Shown here one piece after another: positions 11,439 through 22,458 of a DNA stretch of 64,000 nucleotides. Position numbers and translations under genes: made by a program. Origin of the DNA: Agelas oroides (Eukaryota; Porifera; Demospongiae; Agelasida; Agelasidae); contig OX422197.1 in NCBI GenBank assembly GCA_949130485.1, positions 3,850,205-3,914,204 on the forward strand, in the 5' to 3' direction. Every line of letters begins with the position of its first letter. The first letter of the stretch is position 1. The notes below the pieces were generated by a model. That model worked only from the letters and a program-made list of their open reading frames with translations. It had not been told where the DNA came from and did no database searches.

Positions 11439-13027
11439 CACCAGACAATGCAAAGACCTGGAAACATGGCCAGAAAACACTAACAGCACCTCCTACACCA
11501 GACAATGCAAAGACCTGGAAACATGGCCAGAAAACACTAACAGCACCTCCTACACCAGACAATGCAAAGACCTGGAAACATGGCCAGAAAACACTAACAG
11601 CACCTCCTACACCAGACAATGCAAAGACCTGGAAACATGGCCAGAAAACACTAACAGCACCTCCTACACCAGACAATGCAAAGACCTGGAAACATGGCCA
11701 GAAAACACTAACAGCACCTCCTACACCAGACAATGCAAAGACCTGGAAACATGGCCAGAAAACACTAACAGCACCTCCTACACCATACAATGCAAAGACC
11801 TGGAAACATGGCCAGAAAACACTAACAGCACCTCCTACACCAGACAATGCAAAGACCTGGAAACAGGGCCAGAAAACACTAACAGCACCTCCTACACCAG
11901 ACAATGCAAAGACCTGGAAACATGGCCAGAAAACACTAACAGCACCTCCTACACCAGACAATGCAAAGACCTGGAAACATGGCCAGAAAACACTAACAGC
12001 ACCTCCTACACCAGACAATGCAAAGACCTGGAAACATGGCCAGAAAACACTAACAGCACCTCCTACACCAGACAATGCAAAGACCTGGAAACATGGCCAG
12101 AAAACACTAACAGCACCTTCTACACCAGACAATGCAAAGACCTGGAAACATGGCCAGAAAACACTAACAGCACCTTCTACACCAGACAATGCAAAGACCT
12201 GGAAACATGGCCAGAAAACACTAACAGCACCTCCTACACCAGACAATGCAAAGACCTGGAAACATGGCCAGAAAACACTAACAGCACCTCCTACACCAGA
12301 CAATGCAAAGACCTGGAAACATGGCCAGAAAACACTAACAGCACCTCCTACACCAGACAATGCAAAGACCTGGAAACATGGCCAGAAAACACTAACAGCA
12401 CCTCCTACACCAGACAATGCAAAGACCTGGAAACATGGCCAGAAAACACTAACAGCACCTCCTACACCAGACAATGCAAAGACCTGGAAACATGGCCAGA
12501 AAACACTAACAGCACCTCCTACACCAGACAATGCAAAGACCTGGAAACATGGCCAGAAAACACTAACAGCACCTCCTACACCAGACAATGCAAAGACCTG
12601 GAAACATGGCCAGAAAACACTAACAGCACCTCCTACACCAGACAATGCAAAGACCTGGAAACATGGCCAGAAAACACTAACAGCACCTTCTACACCAGAC
12701 AATGCAAAGACCTGGAAACATGGCCAGAAAACACTAACAGCACCTCCTACACCAGACAATGCAAAGACCTGGAAACATGGCCAGAAAACACTAACAGCAC
12801 CTCCTACACCAGACAATGCAAAGACCTGGAAACATGGCCAGAAAACACTAACAGCACCTCCTATACCAGACAATGCAAAGACCTGGAAACATGGCCAGAA
12901 AACACTAACAACACCTTCTACACCAGACAATGCAAAGACCTGGAAACATGGCCAGAAAACACTAACAGCACCTCCTACACCGGACAATGCAAAGACCTGG
13001 AAACATGGCCAGAAAACACTAACAGCA
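11439..13027. repeat. 57-bp minisatellite, about 28 units, open on both strands
   Basis: The unit encodes SYTRQCKDLETWPENTNST (19 codons) on plus, and stays open on minus as well, so ORFs of 605 and 563 residues appear. Units are almost identical. Scattered differences are mostly amino-acid changing on the plus strand: S to F four times, R to I, W to G, S to N and R to G. Only one silent change (tac to tat) was seen. That pattern argues against selection on the protein. No signal peptide or domain is evident. Best read as a non-coding minisatellite whose unit length happens to be divisible by three. Confidence 0.85.
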
Positions 13028-13518
13028 TAGTTCAACAGAGATACTACTTCACGGCAGTTAGCTACAATCAGGGAAAATGCCCTGATGGCAACAATGTCAT
13101 GCAACAAGCTGCATATAGCTCTTCGGGCAGTTGGTCACGTGGCCATTTTTGGTCAACAGCGATGCCGTGGAAGATTGACAGCAGATGGCAGTAGGTCTAT
13201 TCGTAAGTGCAGACTAGTCAAGCAATGCACTCTAGTGCTACATCGTCACTATCCCAGCATCACAACAGCTCCCTTTGCACTGCTGTATGTATAGCCCAGT
13301 GGTATGATACTCCATGATTTTAATTACCCTAAGTGATCAGTACTGCAACAACGAACAATTTTGAAACAGAGGGTACCAGTACTTATGCTGCCGAGTTGAT
13401 GGTATTTTGCCAGAGCTTCAAGATGCAAAAATTTACACTACAAATAACCTCCAACTGGTGGTTCTAATATGCACACATTTGTAACTGTGAAATTCAGTCA
13501 TGTGTTAATATTTACAAC

Positions 13519-13783
13519 CTATGGATGCCATTCCAAATGATCAAGGGTTTTTAGCACAAATAAATCTTCGGAACAAGGCCTACAACAGCCTCTCATTTGA
13601 TCATGGCCACAGCCAGAAAGGATTAACTCTTTTAGCTGCCACAACTTTGAATAGCTCTTATAGGGTGGCAAATCATATTCCAGTTTAGCATGCAACGACA
13701 TCACCTTTTTACCAACCTGAGGAGAGACTAATGGTTTCCTGCAGAAGATAGCAAAAAGCAGGGTGGTCTCTTTGCCTGGTGAG
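13519..13783 (-). CDS. candidate 3'-terminal exon, unknown protein
   Basis: Acceptor gtttttctatttcctag lies just above the upper edge. One frame is then open for about 87 codons to a stop at the lower edge, reading SPGKETTLLFAIFC, VGKKVMSLHAKLEY, CGHDQMRGCCRPCSEDLF and ending LEWHP. The composition looks coding, with many charged residues and a Cys-rich CGHDQMRGCCRPC patch that could bind a metal (inference). No family is recognised. It is likely downstream of the candidate exons at 14028-14081 and 14282-14385, but the reading phases of those do not all agree, so a missing exon is probable. Confidence 0.45.
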
Positions 13784-14027
13784 CTAGGAAATAGAAAAAC
13801 AAAGAAAGAAGTTGATACGAAACTGTGTCAATGCTGGCAGAAATACCTGAAGTTTACACCCACAACATGTTATACTGGCACATAGTACTCCACATGTAAC
13901 AGATGGCCACTCCATCCAAGTTATGCTAAGTGACATGTCCAATGAGCTTCTCCAGAATCAATCAACAGCCTTTATCAGGCTATACCAGTCAGGTATACCA
14001 GTCAGATAAAGGCTGACAATGACTCAC

Positions 14028-14081
14028 GAAAAGACTCAAACTCAGCCACTGAGTTGCTAAATGATTTTGTAGCTCACTTGC
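14028..14081 (-). CDS. candidate 54-nt exon
   Basis: Bounded on the minus strand by ccatgctctag (acceptor) and gtgagtc (good donor). All 18 codons are open and read ASELQNHLATQWLSLSLF, phase 0 at both ends. It fits phase 0 at the end of the candidate exon at 14282-14385. Confidence 0.3.
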
Positions 14082-14281
14082 CTAGAGCATGGCAGACCAT
14101 TTGCCAAATCACAAGATTGCATTGCAAAAAGTGTTGTAATGAAAGAGAAGTCCTCAGTGCTTAAACGGACAACTTATTCAACTAGAACACACTACAGAGG
14201 ACTCCCATAGGATAACCGTTTATGTAGAGACACAATTGTAGGAAGTAGCAACAAGTAAATGGCAAAAAAAGGAAAACATAC

Positions 14282-14385
14282 TTGAAATATGCTTCCCACA
14301 CATCCATTAATTTCCACATGTAGACTCTTCTGTTCCAAAAGAGGTAGCACCCGCAAAAGGGAGCTCACTATCCACAGTAAAAAGG
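14282..14385 (-). CDS. candidate 104-nt exon
   Basis: Acceptor cttcttattttcag and donor caa then gtatgt are both strong. One of three frames is open and ends VEINGCVGSIFQ in phase 0. Function unknown. An additional upstream exon ending at a tcag/gtggga donor near 14548 is possible but weaker. Confidence 0.35.
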
Positions 14386-14999
14386 CTGAAAATAAGAAGA
14401 GAAAGTTACAAATTCATAATTCAAACTCACAACCTTCCATGCCACAATCCAGGAAGAAAAGACAAGGACTAACTCAAGTTACTTGCATAAAAATGCCCTA
14501 CTCAAAACATCTTGCTATTAGGCGCATAATATTTGTTAGCTCCCACCTGAGACATCACAGTTCCCATCCCAAAATCCCAAGGGAAGTCCTTAGGAATCTT
14601 GTCTCACAACTAAGCGAGCAGTTGTGAATCTCAGGTTAATATGTGTAAGCAAAACCAGTGAAGACTAAGCAATTAGCTCACAGCAGCTTTTGTAATTCTC
14701 TTTTATTGTGAAGATCACACAGATAGACGACGAAGAACATGTAGGTGTGATGATTCATTTTTAGATTCATTTTTCCATAGCATGACAGCCATGTAAAGAG
14801 CTGCTCACATGCCTCTGTGTCCACCTGTGGAACAGATACCATGTGGCTACATTAGCAACAAGGGCTACTAGATACGTACGTAGATGTTGATGTTGTTCGA
14901 TCACAATCACAAATTAGGAACATACCTCATCTCTACATCTCTGAATTTGCAAGCGTCACAGGGTTTTTTTTTTGTGAAGTTGTCATGAATATTTTCAAC

Positions 15000-16700
15000 C
15001 TCCTGTTGAACCAGGGAGTGTGTAGTTGATAAATATTCAAGTGAATGCTCCCCTACTCACCTTGAGATTCAAAGTAGCGTAGAAAGGGGGTGGACCAAAG
15101 TATGTTTATGTGCATGCGTTGTACCCTAGGACCAACTGAAGTGTCGAAAGTTCAAATGCCATCAGGAGGTTAATCCAATGAAGCTATGTGCTTGACCCTC
15201 CCTGGAAACCAGCTTGATCTCTCAGCACATCTGAAAGACAAGAAGTTCAGAGGACAAGGGAACAAGGACGGGTGCCTTGCAAGCAATGAGGATTCTGGTA
15301 GAGGATGAGCTAGGGAAACTTGAAGAAAAGCAAACTAAGAGATCTGTAATGGTACATATAGACAACACCGTATGGCGAATATTTCGGGTAGGATGCTCGT
15401 ACCAGCCTGTGTACTTAAGCCCTTTACACATACTATCCGGGTTTACAGAACTTAGATATACTTTAAATGCGATTAGAATAAGTACTTACATGTGCAGCTG
15501 CGCTGAACGCTAGAAATCAAAGCTGCTTCCAAGGGTACTTATGCCAGTAGGGAGGTTGAGAAAGACGAGGAGTACTCAGAAACAAGTCCACTGTAGTGTA
15601 TGTTACCACTTTTAAACCTTGCACTATGACACAGAACTTGAAATCTGCTGTACATGGTACTACACATGCAGTTCACAGCTAATTCGGTTCATTCAGGGTT
15701 CAACCCACATCCTGAAGGTAGGTTACGTAAACGAGTTTCCATACAGCATAGGTGTAGAAAGCAAATTTGAAGTGGAGAGGCGTGCGAAGCGCAGCGGTGA
15801 AAACGTAAAATAATTTTGCTGCATATAGCGCAGCAGGGAATATTTTCACAGTGTCCGCCTATAGACTGCCTTTTTTCAAGGGTATATGATATTCTAGCCT
15901 CGTTCTCAAACCTGCAGTAAAATATTCAATTTATGTGGTAAACAGTAGCATTACACTGACTTTGTCCTCGTTCTCGGGAGACCACCCAGCTTTCGCCGCT
16001 TGTTGTAGTCTCCTGGAAATGTGCATTAGCCTCGTACCAAGCCATCTCACTGCCAAGATTTCAATCGCTTATTAGTGTACTTTAAGCAGAAACGTACGCA
16101 TGTAACTGCATATGAGACTGATGCAACGAAGAGGCTGTATAAGCTTGGCGTCGTTCCGTGGCCTAAAAAGTGTAGCGGCCAAAGCCGCTACGGCCACTAC
16201 GGTTCCTATGCTACTGTACAGGATTACAAAATTTACATGAACCAGTTTAGTTTACTCTGGATTCTGATCTGGATTAAACGCCTAGTGTAAACTACACTTT
16301 AGATTCAACGTGACACCAATACTTTTATCTAATCCTACCTTTTTGCACCCATATACAGACATGGATAGCTAGCATTCCAGAATCCCCAGATGAATGCAAT
16401 GAATTTGCTAGCAGGCCCATGAAATAGGGTGTTTCCCTTCTGGGAATACCCTAGAAACAACCCAGACAAAGGGTAAGTTGCTAGCCTCATATGGTTTGGC
16501 CTATCCGTGCTAATGAGTGATAATATTACATACCACAGAGAGCCCACTAATAAGAAAAAAGGGCTGCTGATGATCATGATGACACAGTGAAAAAATCACC
16601 AAGGAAGCATGACTCTAATTCCAAGAGCCCAACAGCTACCCCAAAGAAGTGGAAGCGGTAGATACCAACACCTACCACAATCACCAAGGTTGGACGATCG
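15000..16700. other. no recognisable gene
   Basis: This stretch has several short open frames without known similarity. It has one half-copy of a TAGCCTCG terminus at about 15896 without a matching partner. Possible intron or intergenic DNA. Confidence 0.35.
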
Positions 16701-16719
16701 GATACATTTCTTCATGATA

Positions 16720-17409
16720 CCGTATAGCGGGAAATTTTTGCAGGTCCAAATTTTCGCGAAAATCCCGTTTCCCCTCCAGAAGAAATTTTCGCGGTTTTAA
16801 TTTTCACGTTTAGCTGTAGAACACGAGCTATTGACCACGCCCCTTAACGTGTGCGTCATGTTGCCACGCCTCCATTGAGCTCACACTTGAGACACGTGTC
16901 AAATATGGCTGATGGTCGAGTGAGTTTTTCGGTTGAGGCGGTGGTGAGAGGCTACCATGCCTACAAGCACATCTGGGCCGCTGTCTATGGCGAAGAATTG
17001 CCGTGCGAGAGGGAAGCTGGCAACCGGGTCGATGCTTTCGCTGTGGCCGTAATGAAGGATGGGACAGTTGTAGGCCACGTTCCGAAGAAGATCTCCTCCG
17101 TTTGCTCTTTGTACCTACGTCGAGGCGGATCGATTATATGTCGTGTAACGGGATCAAGACGCTACTCTGAAGACCTAATACAGGGCGGACTCGAAATCCC
17201 ATGCGTGTTGATTTTCGAAGGAGGTTTGAAATAGCGATACAGTGCCATGGTCAAGCAGCAAGACTAGTGCACAAAATGCACGTGTGAAAAATTTTCACGA
17301 GTACAAAATTTCAGGTGTTCAAATTTTCGCGGTTTTTATTTTCGCGTTTCGGTCGTGGGTTGCGAAAATCGCGAAAATTTGGACCTCGCGAAAATTTCCC
17401 ACTATACGG
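16720..17409. mobile_element. TA-flanked TIR element carrying a HIRAN gene
   Basis: The ends are inverted: the left end begins ccgtatagcgggaaattttt and the right end, read inverted, begins ccgtatagtgggaaattttc. Both then continue with ggtccaaattttcgcg. The element is bounded by TA at 16718-16719 and 17410-17411, as expected for a TA-duplicating (Tc1/mariner-like) insertion. No transposase is present. The only coding content is the intact HIRAN ORF at 16905-17234, so the ORF travels, or travelled, as cargo. TIR identity decays after about 45 bp. Confidence 0.8.
16905..17234 (+). CDS. small HIRAN-domain protein
   Basis: An intact ORF of 109 residues starting MADGRVSFSVEAVVRGYH. It shows the HIRAN-type order: a YHAYKHIW segment (about 18-25), GNRVDAFAVAVM (about 42-53), VGHVPKKISSVCSLYLRRGG (about 60-79), then CRVTGSRRYSEDL and QGGLEIPCVLIFEG. 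HIRAN domains bind DNA ends in HLTF and Rad5 helicases. Stand-alone versions are abundant in sponges and cnidarians (recalled family knowledge). An upstream in-frame ATG exists (16851), but the start at 16905 gives the usual N terminus. It lies entirely within a TIR element. Confidence 0.85.
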   Translation: MADGRVSFSVEAVVRGYHAYKHIWAAVYGEELPCEREAGNRVDAFAVAVMKDGTVVGHVPKKISSVCSLYLRRGGSIICRVTGSRRYSEDLIQGGLEIPCVLIFEGGLK

Positions 17410-17559
17410 TAGTACTATACACACTTCAGTGATTGCGTTCATCCATGTACTGTGTTAGCTCATGATTTTGTTGTATTGAACATGTAGTGTGACTTCAAGT
17501 TTCAGTCTATCATGCTTGAGATGCAGGAATGTTAAGACATTGGCCCATTATGTGTCCCA

Positions 17560-17830
17560 GAAACTCCCAGTAGGATGTGGTACAGACAGGACAACTCCCA
17601 AGGGCGGGAGTCCTTGGGATGTCCTGGGGACTCCCAATGGGACTGTGGTACAGACAGGACACTGGGACAACTCCCAAGGGTGGGAGTCCTTGGGATGTCC
17701 TGGGGACTCCCGGTGAGACTGTGGAACAGACAGGACACTAGACCAACTCCCAAAACGTAGGAGTTTGTAGGATGTCCCAGGGACTCCCTCACCATTCAGT
17801 GGGACTTGGGATAGTCCTATAGGGAATGGG
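17560..17830. repeat. ~80-bp tandem repeat, three units
   Basis: Units contain acagacaggac, caactcccaaggg, gggagtccttgggatgtcc and ggggactccc. The third unit is diverged. Frames on both strands are artefacts. Each unit has an internal hairpin, actcccaagg with ccttgggagt-like arms. Confidence 0.75.
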
Positions 17831-17865
17831 AATGCTGTTGGCGTCTCTGGACATGAGTGGAGTAT

Positions 17866-18262
17866 AGAGTAATATACGCAGTAGATGCCAATTGGCGTCA
17901 TACACACATAAGTCACAAACGCGAAAGATGCCAATTGGCGCGAGTAAGGCTAAGCATTATCACGGCCCAGGGCGAATAGCTATAAACTTTGTATCCGGTC
18001 TGTGATAAGCTTGGGGCTTCCCCTATCATTACAAGTGGGTTGGTCCAGAAGCCCTCAAGGGGCGAAGCATAGTGAGCGGGTGGTTGTCAATCTCCTCGAT
18101 CGAGAAAATGACTCATAAGCCACATCTTATAAATGCCAATAAGCAGAGGCACAGCACTAACTACGGAGGTACAGTGTCTCTTGGGCTTCATAAATGTCAA
18201 GACAGATCTCAACCTGTGCCTTGTTGATCAACAAGCAAAGGTACACACAACACATGGCAGGA
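17866..18262. repeat. ~400-bp dispersed repeat, copy 1
   Basis: Shares a long, ordered similarity with 24606-25003: gatgccaattggcgtc, aagcattatcacggc, gtatccggtctgtgataagc, caatctcctcgatcgagaaa, then ggtacacacaacac. The repeat contains palindromic gccaattggc twice. It is non-coding. The second copy directly adjoins the DIRS-like RT fragment, so this could be a terminal repeat of that element, but this is inferred from adjacency only. Confidence 0.75.
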
Positions 18263-18742
18263 AGTAAAGGCATTTATGGGCGTGGGTATGGACATGGACG
18301 AAATCAGCAAGGTGGAAGCGATTGTCCGAAGTCCACTGGGTGTGTTTGAAGTACCTGTTAATTAAAGTGATGATGCAATTATATAACTATGCCACAGGAA
18401 CTTGCAGTAACATGTAGCTTATGTTTTATATCAACCAAATTGAGTTCCGTAGCATTCCACACACCTGACTCTTTGACTACTTACCCCAAAGAAACAATCA
18501 TAGTAATTACCCCTTACTTCCAATTAGATGTACATAAGCAACAATGATACAAACCTTTATGTTTACGGCAACAAACAATTTTCTTTGTTGTACATGCAGG
18601 GACAGCAATAATGAACAGAATACATTAGACTGGTCAGTTGGCAACATACCTCCACCGAGAACTATCCATGCGGCCCAATTTCATGCACTAAGGACGCCAA
18701 AACTCCTCTCCAAGTGTTTCAGCTTTTGTTTACTACTATGAT

Positions 18743-19412
18743 TAACCCTCGGCGCGCATGCGCAGCGAGGGTTACGGTACTTGGTCTGTGTGTCTGTGTG
18801 TCTGTGTGTCTGTTACTCAACATCTCACTTTATACGTGATTATTCGTGCCACAAACGATACTAACCTTCTCAGCGGCGGATGAAGGTCGAAAAATTTAAG
18901 CGATTTTCTCTGAAAATGCTTCGTTGCGAAGCTAGAGCGTTTCCTGTTGGTACGGCTAGGCCTACATGATAAGTCGGCCATTTTTTACTCCGCGGAAAAC
19001 GCGCATGCGTATGAATCTGGACCACGTGGCTAGCGGCGATTTTGTTCTTGGGAGAGACGTTCTTTGCGAGTTCGATTATTGGCCATTGGCAAGACGGAAG
19101 ACATGTGAACGCTGTGATCATGTCTTTCGATCCAAACGAAAAGCAGAGTGTAATTTGCGAGAGAAAGCTATGAAATGTATGAGATCAGTAGAATCAGATA
19201 GTGTGAAATCAGCTAGGAAAGCTAAAGATAAGTTGCACAAGGTCTGTGAAAGAGCGTCAGAAACTCGCGAGCGAACTTTGTATAGGCAGGAACAAAACAG
19301 AATGCACAAAGCAAGCATGAGAGAGTCTGAAACCTTTGAGCAAACTGTGCATAGGCAGGAACAAAACAGAATGCGTATGGCAAGCATGAGAGAGTCTGCT
19401 GCGCCGAGGGTT
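18743..19412. mobile_element. TIR element with aaccctcggcgc ends
   Basis: The left end reads aaccctcggcgcgcatgc and the right end gcgccgagggtt, a perfect 12-bp inverted repeat. Just inside the left end is a short palindrome (ccctcg...cgaggg) and a tgtgtgtctg microsatellite. The element encloses the basic repeat ORF at 18966-19460, whose last residues run past the right terminus. No convincing target-site duplication was found. Superfamily unknown. Confidence 0.55.
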
Positions 19413-19460
19413 TGGCACTTCAGTGCCTTTCATTGTCAAGGTAATTATCCAGCAGACTAA
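18966..19460 (+). CDS. basic repeat protein, Helitron-N-terminus-like
   Basis: A 164-residue frame. The N-terminal part (about 1-60) includes two Cys pairs around KTCERCDH. The C-terminal part holds repeated units of the type SETxEQTVHRQEQNRMxxAS. Similar RQEQNR/SETPEQT repeats precede the catalytic parts of Helitron-type proteins in many invertebrate genomes (recalled). No helicase or Rep domain follows, so at best it is a truncated or cargo ORF. The last residues lie outside the TIR. Confidence 0.45.
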   Translation: MISRPFFTPRKTRMRMNLDHVASGDFVLGRDVLCEFDYWPLARRKTCERCDHVFRSKRKAECNLREKAMKCMRSVESDSVKSARKAKDKLHKVCERASETRERTLYRQEQNRMHKASMRESETFEQTVHRQEQNRMRMASMRESAAPRVWHFSAFHCQGNYPAD

Positions 19461-19666
19461 GCTATTTGCAAGTCAAAAAGGAGTGAATCTGCATTCTACA
19501 CAGAGAGAATTGCAAGCTTCATTGGCCTCACTATTGCAATGGGATTGTTGCATCTCCCACAAGTACAAGATCACTGGTCAACAAGTGAAATGTTGGCCAC
19601 TCTGTAATTCTCTTCAATCATGAGTAGGGATCGCTTCTTCAAGATTATCTGCTACCGTCATTACTT

Positions 19667-19790
19667 GGTAGATCCAATCTAGTGGAAGAAATTCAATTCT
19701 TGCGATTTTTGTCAATCCAATTATGCAGAAGGTACCTACACTAATTACTTTCAAGTGAATCCAATTTAGCGAAGAGCCGGTAGTAGTAGA
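19667..19790. repeat. dispersed repeat (tagatccaatcta), copy 1
   Basis: Contains tagatccaatctagtgg, agaaatt, caatccaattatg and gaatccaatttagcgaagag. A diverged copy occurs at 59814-59915. Non-coding. Confidence 0.6.
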
Positions 19791-19949
19791 CACCACAAAG
19801 CATTCTAAAATGGAGAAGTCACCAGCAGAACGAGTCTGTTTAGGCAAAGAGGCCTCCTGTGTGGCTAGTGCTTTTCTTGTGAATCTAATCTAGCGGAAGC
19901 CGTTCTATTAGAATAATGACGATATTCACATTTGGTTGATTCAGTTAAG

Positions 19950-21590
19950 CAAAAGAAAAAAGGAGAAGAAGGGTACGACATTCTTTACAAGGTTCGCCAC
20001 CTTATTGACCACCTGGCAGTCATTTTTGCAAAATATTACCATCACATAACGTCACGAAATGATGAATGGCACTATATGTAGTTTATTCCTACTAAACTTA
20101 GTAGAAACGTAGGTAGGCGAAAAAGAAAATGATCTGTAATTGCATAAACGGCCCATGCAAAGTCGGTAAAAAAACGCAATTGTGGAAATAGTCACTGAAA
20201 TGGCGAAAGAATCGTGGTATCAATTTGGGAAAATTACGGAAGAATTATGGCTGTGACAAGCACGAGGCCGTCGGCAGCTCCTTGCAAAGACACCAAGTGA
20301 GCAAAAGATGGTCAACGCAACAGTGTTAGTATGTTGGGGTTCAGAAATAATTCTCGCACTATCGACGGCCATGGTGTGAAGGTTTCGGCTGAAAGCATAG
20401 TGTCAACAAACTGAAAGAAGAGGACTGCTGCTACAAACGTCAGCAAACTCCTAATGGGTGATGTTATAGAATTGACCTTGCCCGATGATTCAACCATTTG
20501 GAAAGCTGTAGTTATTGAGAATGGAGGCAATGTTGGTGGAACGCGGGAGACACAGAGAGAGACTACTCAGTGTTGCTGATGGCAGGGGAACTTCTCAGTG
20601 TCCTACAATTCCAACAGTTCGTTACCAAGACCAAGAAAAGTCAGAATCACTGCCATCCGCAAAGACAGTCACCAAGCGAAGCGTTCAGATCAAAACCAAA
20701 AAAAAAAAAACAGCGAGGTATGTACCTTCAGATGGCTTGCTATGACTCTGATTATTCCGTAACATAAACATATGTACATTCTTGCAGTACACCGCTATGC
20801 ACTGTACAAAGTACTATGGTTTGAGTATATAATCTACAATGAGTTGGGAAAGAGTTTCTGAATACATCACAAACTACACATTTCTGAATACAGTATTTGT
20901 ATACAGGTTAACATGCACAATATTACTCGCACACATCTAATCTTAGAATGCCGTTACGCACAACTTGAGATAAAATACAAGAGACACTTGCAAGATTGGT
21001 AAAGATGTTTGAGTCTAGTACAGCCCCACCATCTTTCCAAGCTGCTAGTAATACTGACGATCTTACTGTCATCACTTTGCTCCAAAACACCTCAAAGCAT
21101 AGCTAGAGGTGGAAGGTCTACAAATCCGTCACCATCCCTATTCTCCACAATATTTAGCCCACCATTCCTCTCTCCTACCATGAATCCGTCTCGTGTACGA
21201 GCTTGTAGTGCCCCCCCCAGATATCTGGAAGGGTTGTGTTCAGAGGCAGACTGCTGGGAGTTGACACTGTATGTTGACCCAAATGTACAAACGTTACAAG
21301 AAATCACAGAGTGTTCCGTAAGATATAAAACTAGCCACCAACCACTTACCAATCTTAAAGATAAACCAATCATGCAGTGGTGATAGCCACCTTAGTGGTC
21401 TGCTGCAACAACTATCTCCAGACAAAGATGTATTCGTCAGTCCAAAGTTTTCCGGGCCAGCTAACTTTCAGCAGCATCTCACCCAGACGATACCGTTCAG
21501 CTGACCAAGTAATGGCTAAGTACACTCGATACAAAAATTAAAGAGACATAGGACGGCTGGCCATAGTTCTTGCTAAGTATACCCATTTTG
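19950..21590. other. no recognisable gene
   Basis: Several short frames, some with coding-like composition (for example plus-strand codons from the ATG at 21006), but none with a recognisable domain or convincing splice borders. There is a homopolymer A tract at about 20700. Confidence 0.3.
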
Positions 21591-21809
21591 GTGCAGCTAG
21601 TCCAACATCACAGGCAGGGGAGACACCACTGCTCTTGACCCTAGTAAATTGGAGCAACTGAAGACTAACATACAGAACATCTTCCCAACCCTGAGTGACG
21701 ATGAATTTGAGGCAATATGGGACATGTGTGTTACTTCTACAGCAAGTGGTTGTAAGAATTTACGAAGACAAAAACTTGCTGGAAACTTGTAACTCATCTT
21801 ACTGTGTTG

Positions 21810-22030
21810 GTGACTTGGTTTCTCTTGTTTTAAGCTTGTGTTGAGAGTCCAAACAAGCTGTCTTTTGTGCTCTAATCCTTTCGTGTGCCTATGACTTGTT
21901 TTAAACTTGTGTTGGGTGTCCAACCAAGTTGTCTTTTGTGTTAATTCTTTCATTTGCCTGTGACTTTGTTTCAAACTTGTGTCAGGAGTCCAACCAAGTT
22001 TTCTTTTGTGCTCGAATTCTTTTCTGTTTT
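21810..22030. repeat. ~70-bp tandem repeat, about three units
   Basis: Each unit carries aaacttgtgt, gtccaaccaagttgtc and ttttgtg in order. The minus-strand frame through it (LEHKRQLVWTLNTSLKQ-type units) is most likely a repeat artefact. Confidence 0.65.
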
Positions 22031-22458
22031 GGCAATTGCTTGTGTGAATTGAACTGACCAACATCTGCACTTTAATTACATTTGCAGTTGTATCCTGGGA
22101 AGCCATAAGATGAAAGGCACCACTCATACATTAACTTGCATAGATTCCCTACCCACTGCAATTAGGAGGGAAATAAATCAATTAGGAGGGAAATATATAT
22201 AATTCCCAGTCACAGAAATTGTAGTAAAACAAACATTCTATGCAATAATTGTACTCCATACAACAGTCAATAGTCAAAATCTGCATATTGAACTAGTTCA
22301 TCAAACTCCTTGTCAACTTTTTCAGCAGATTGAACATTAAATATTGGTCTGACATTTACAGTGAGACTTCCAATAGTGCAGTTGGTTAGGTCATCGAACA
22401 ATCTACCCAGGCTTTCAGTTGTACCGGCATTGTACTGTACCGACCGATTCTCTTGACA

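Noticed and set aside
11439-13027. CRISPR array
   Set aside because: Units are contiguous with no spacers of independent sequence, and the DNA is eukaryotic.
11377-13194. 605-residue repeat protein with many NxT/S sites
   Set aside because: The opposite strand is equally open, differences between units are mostly non-synonymous, and there is no signal peptide or domain.
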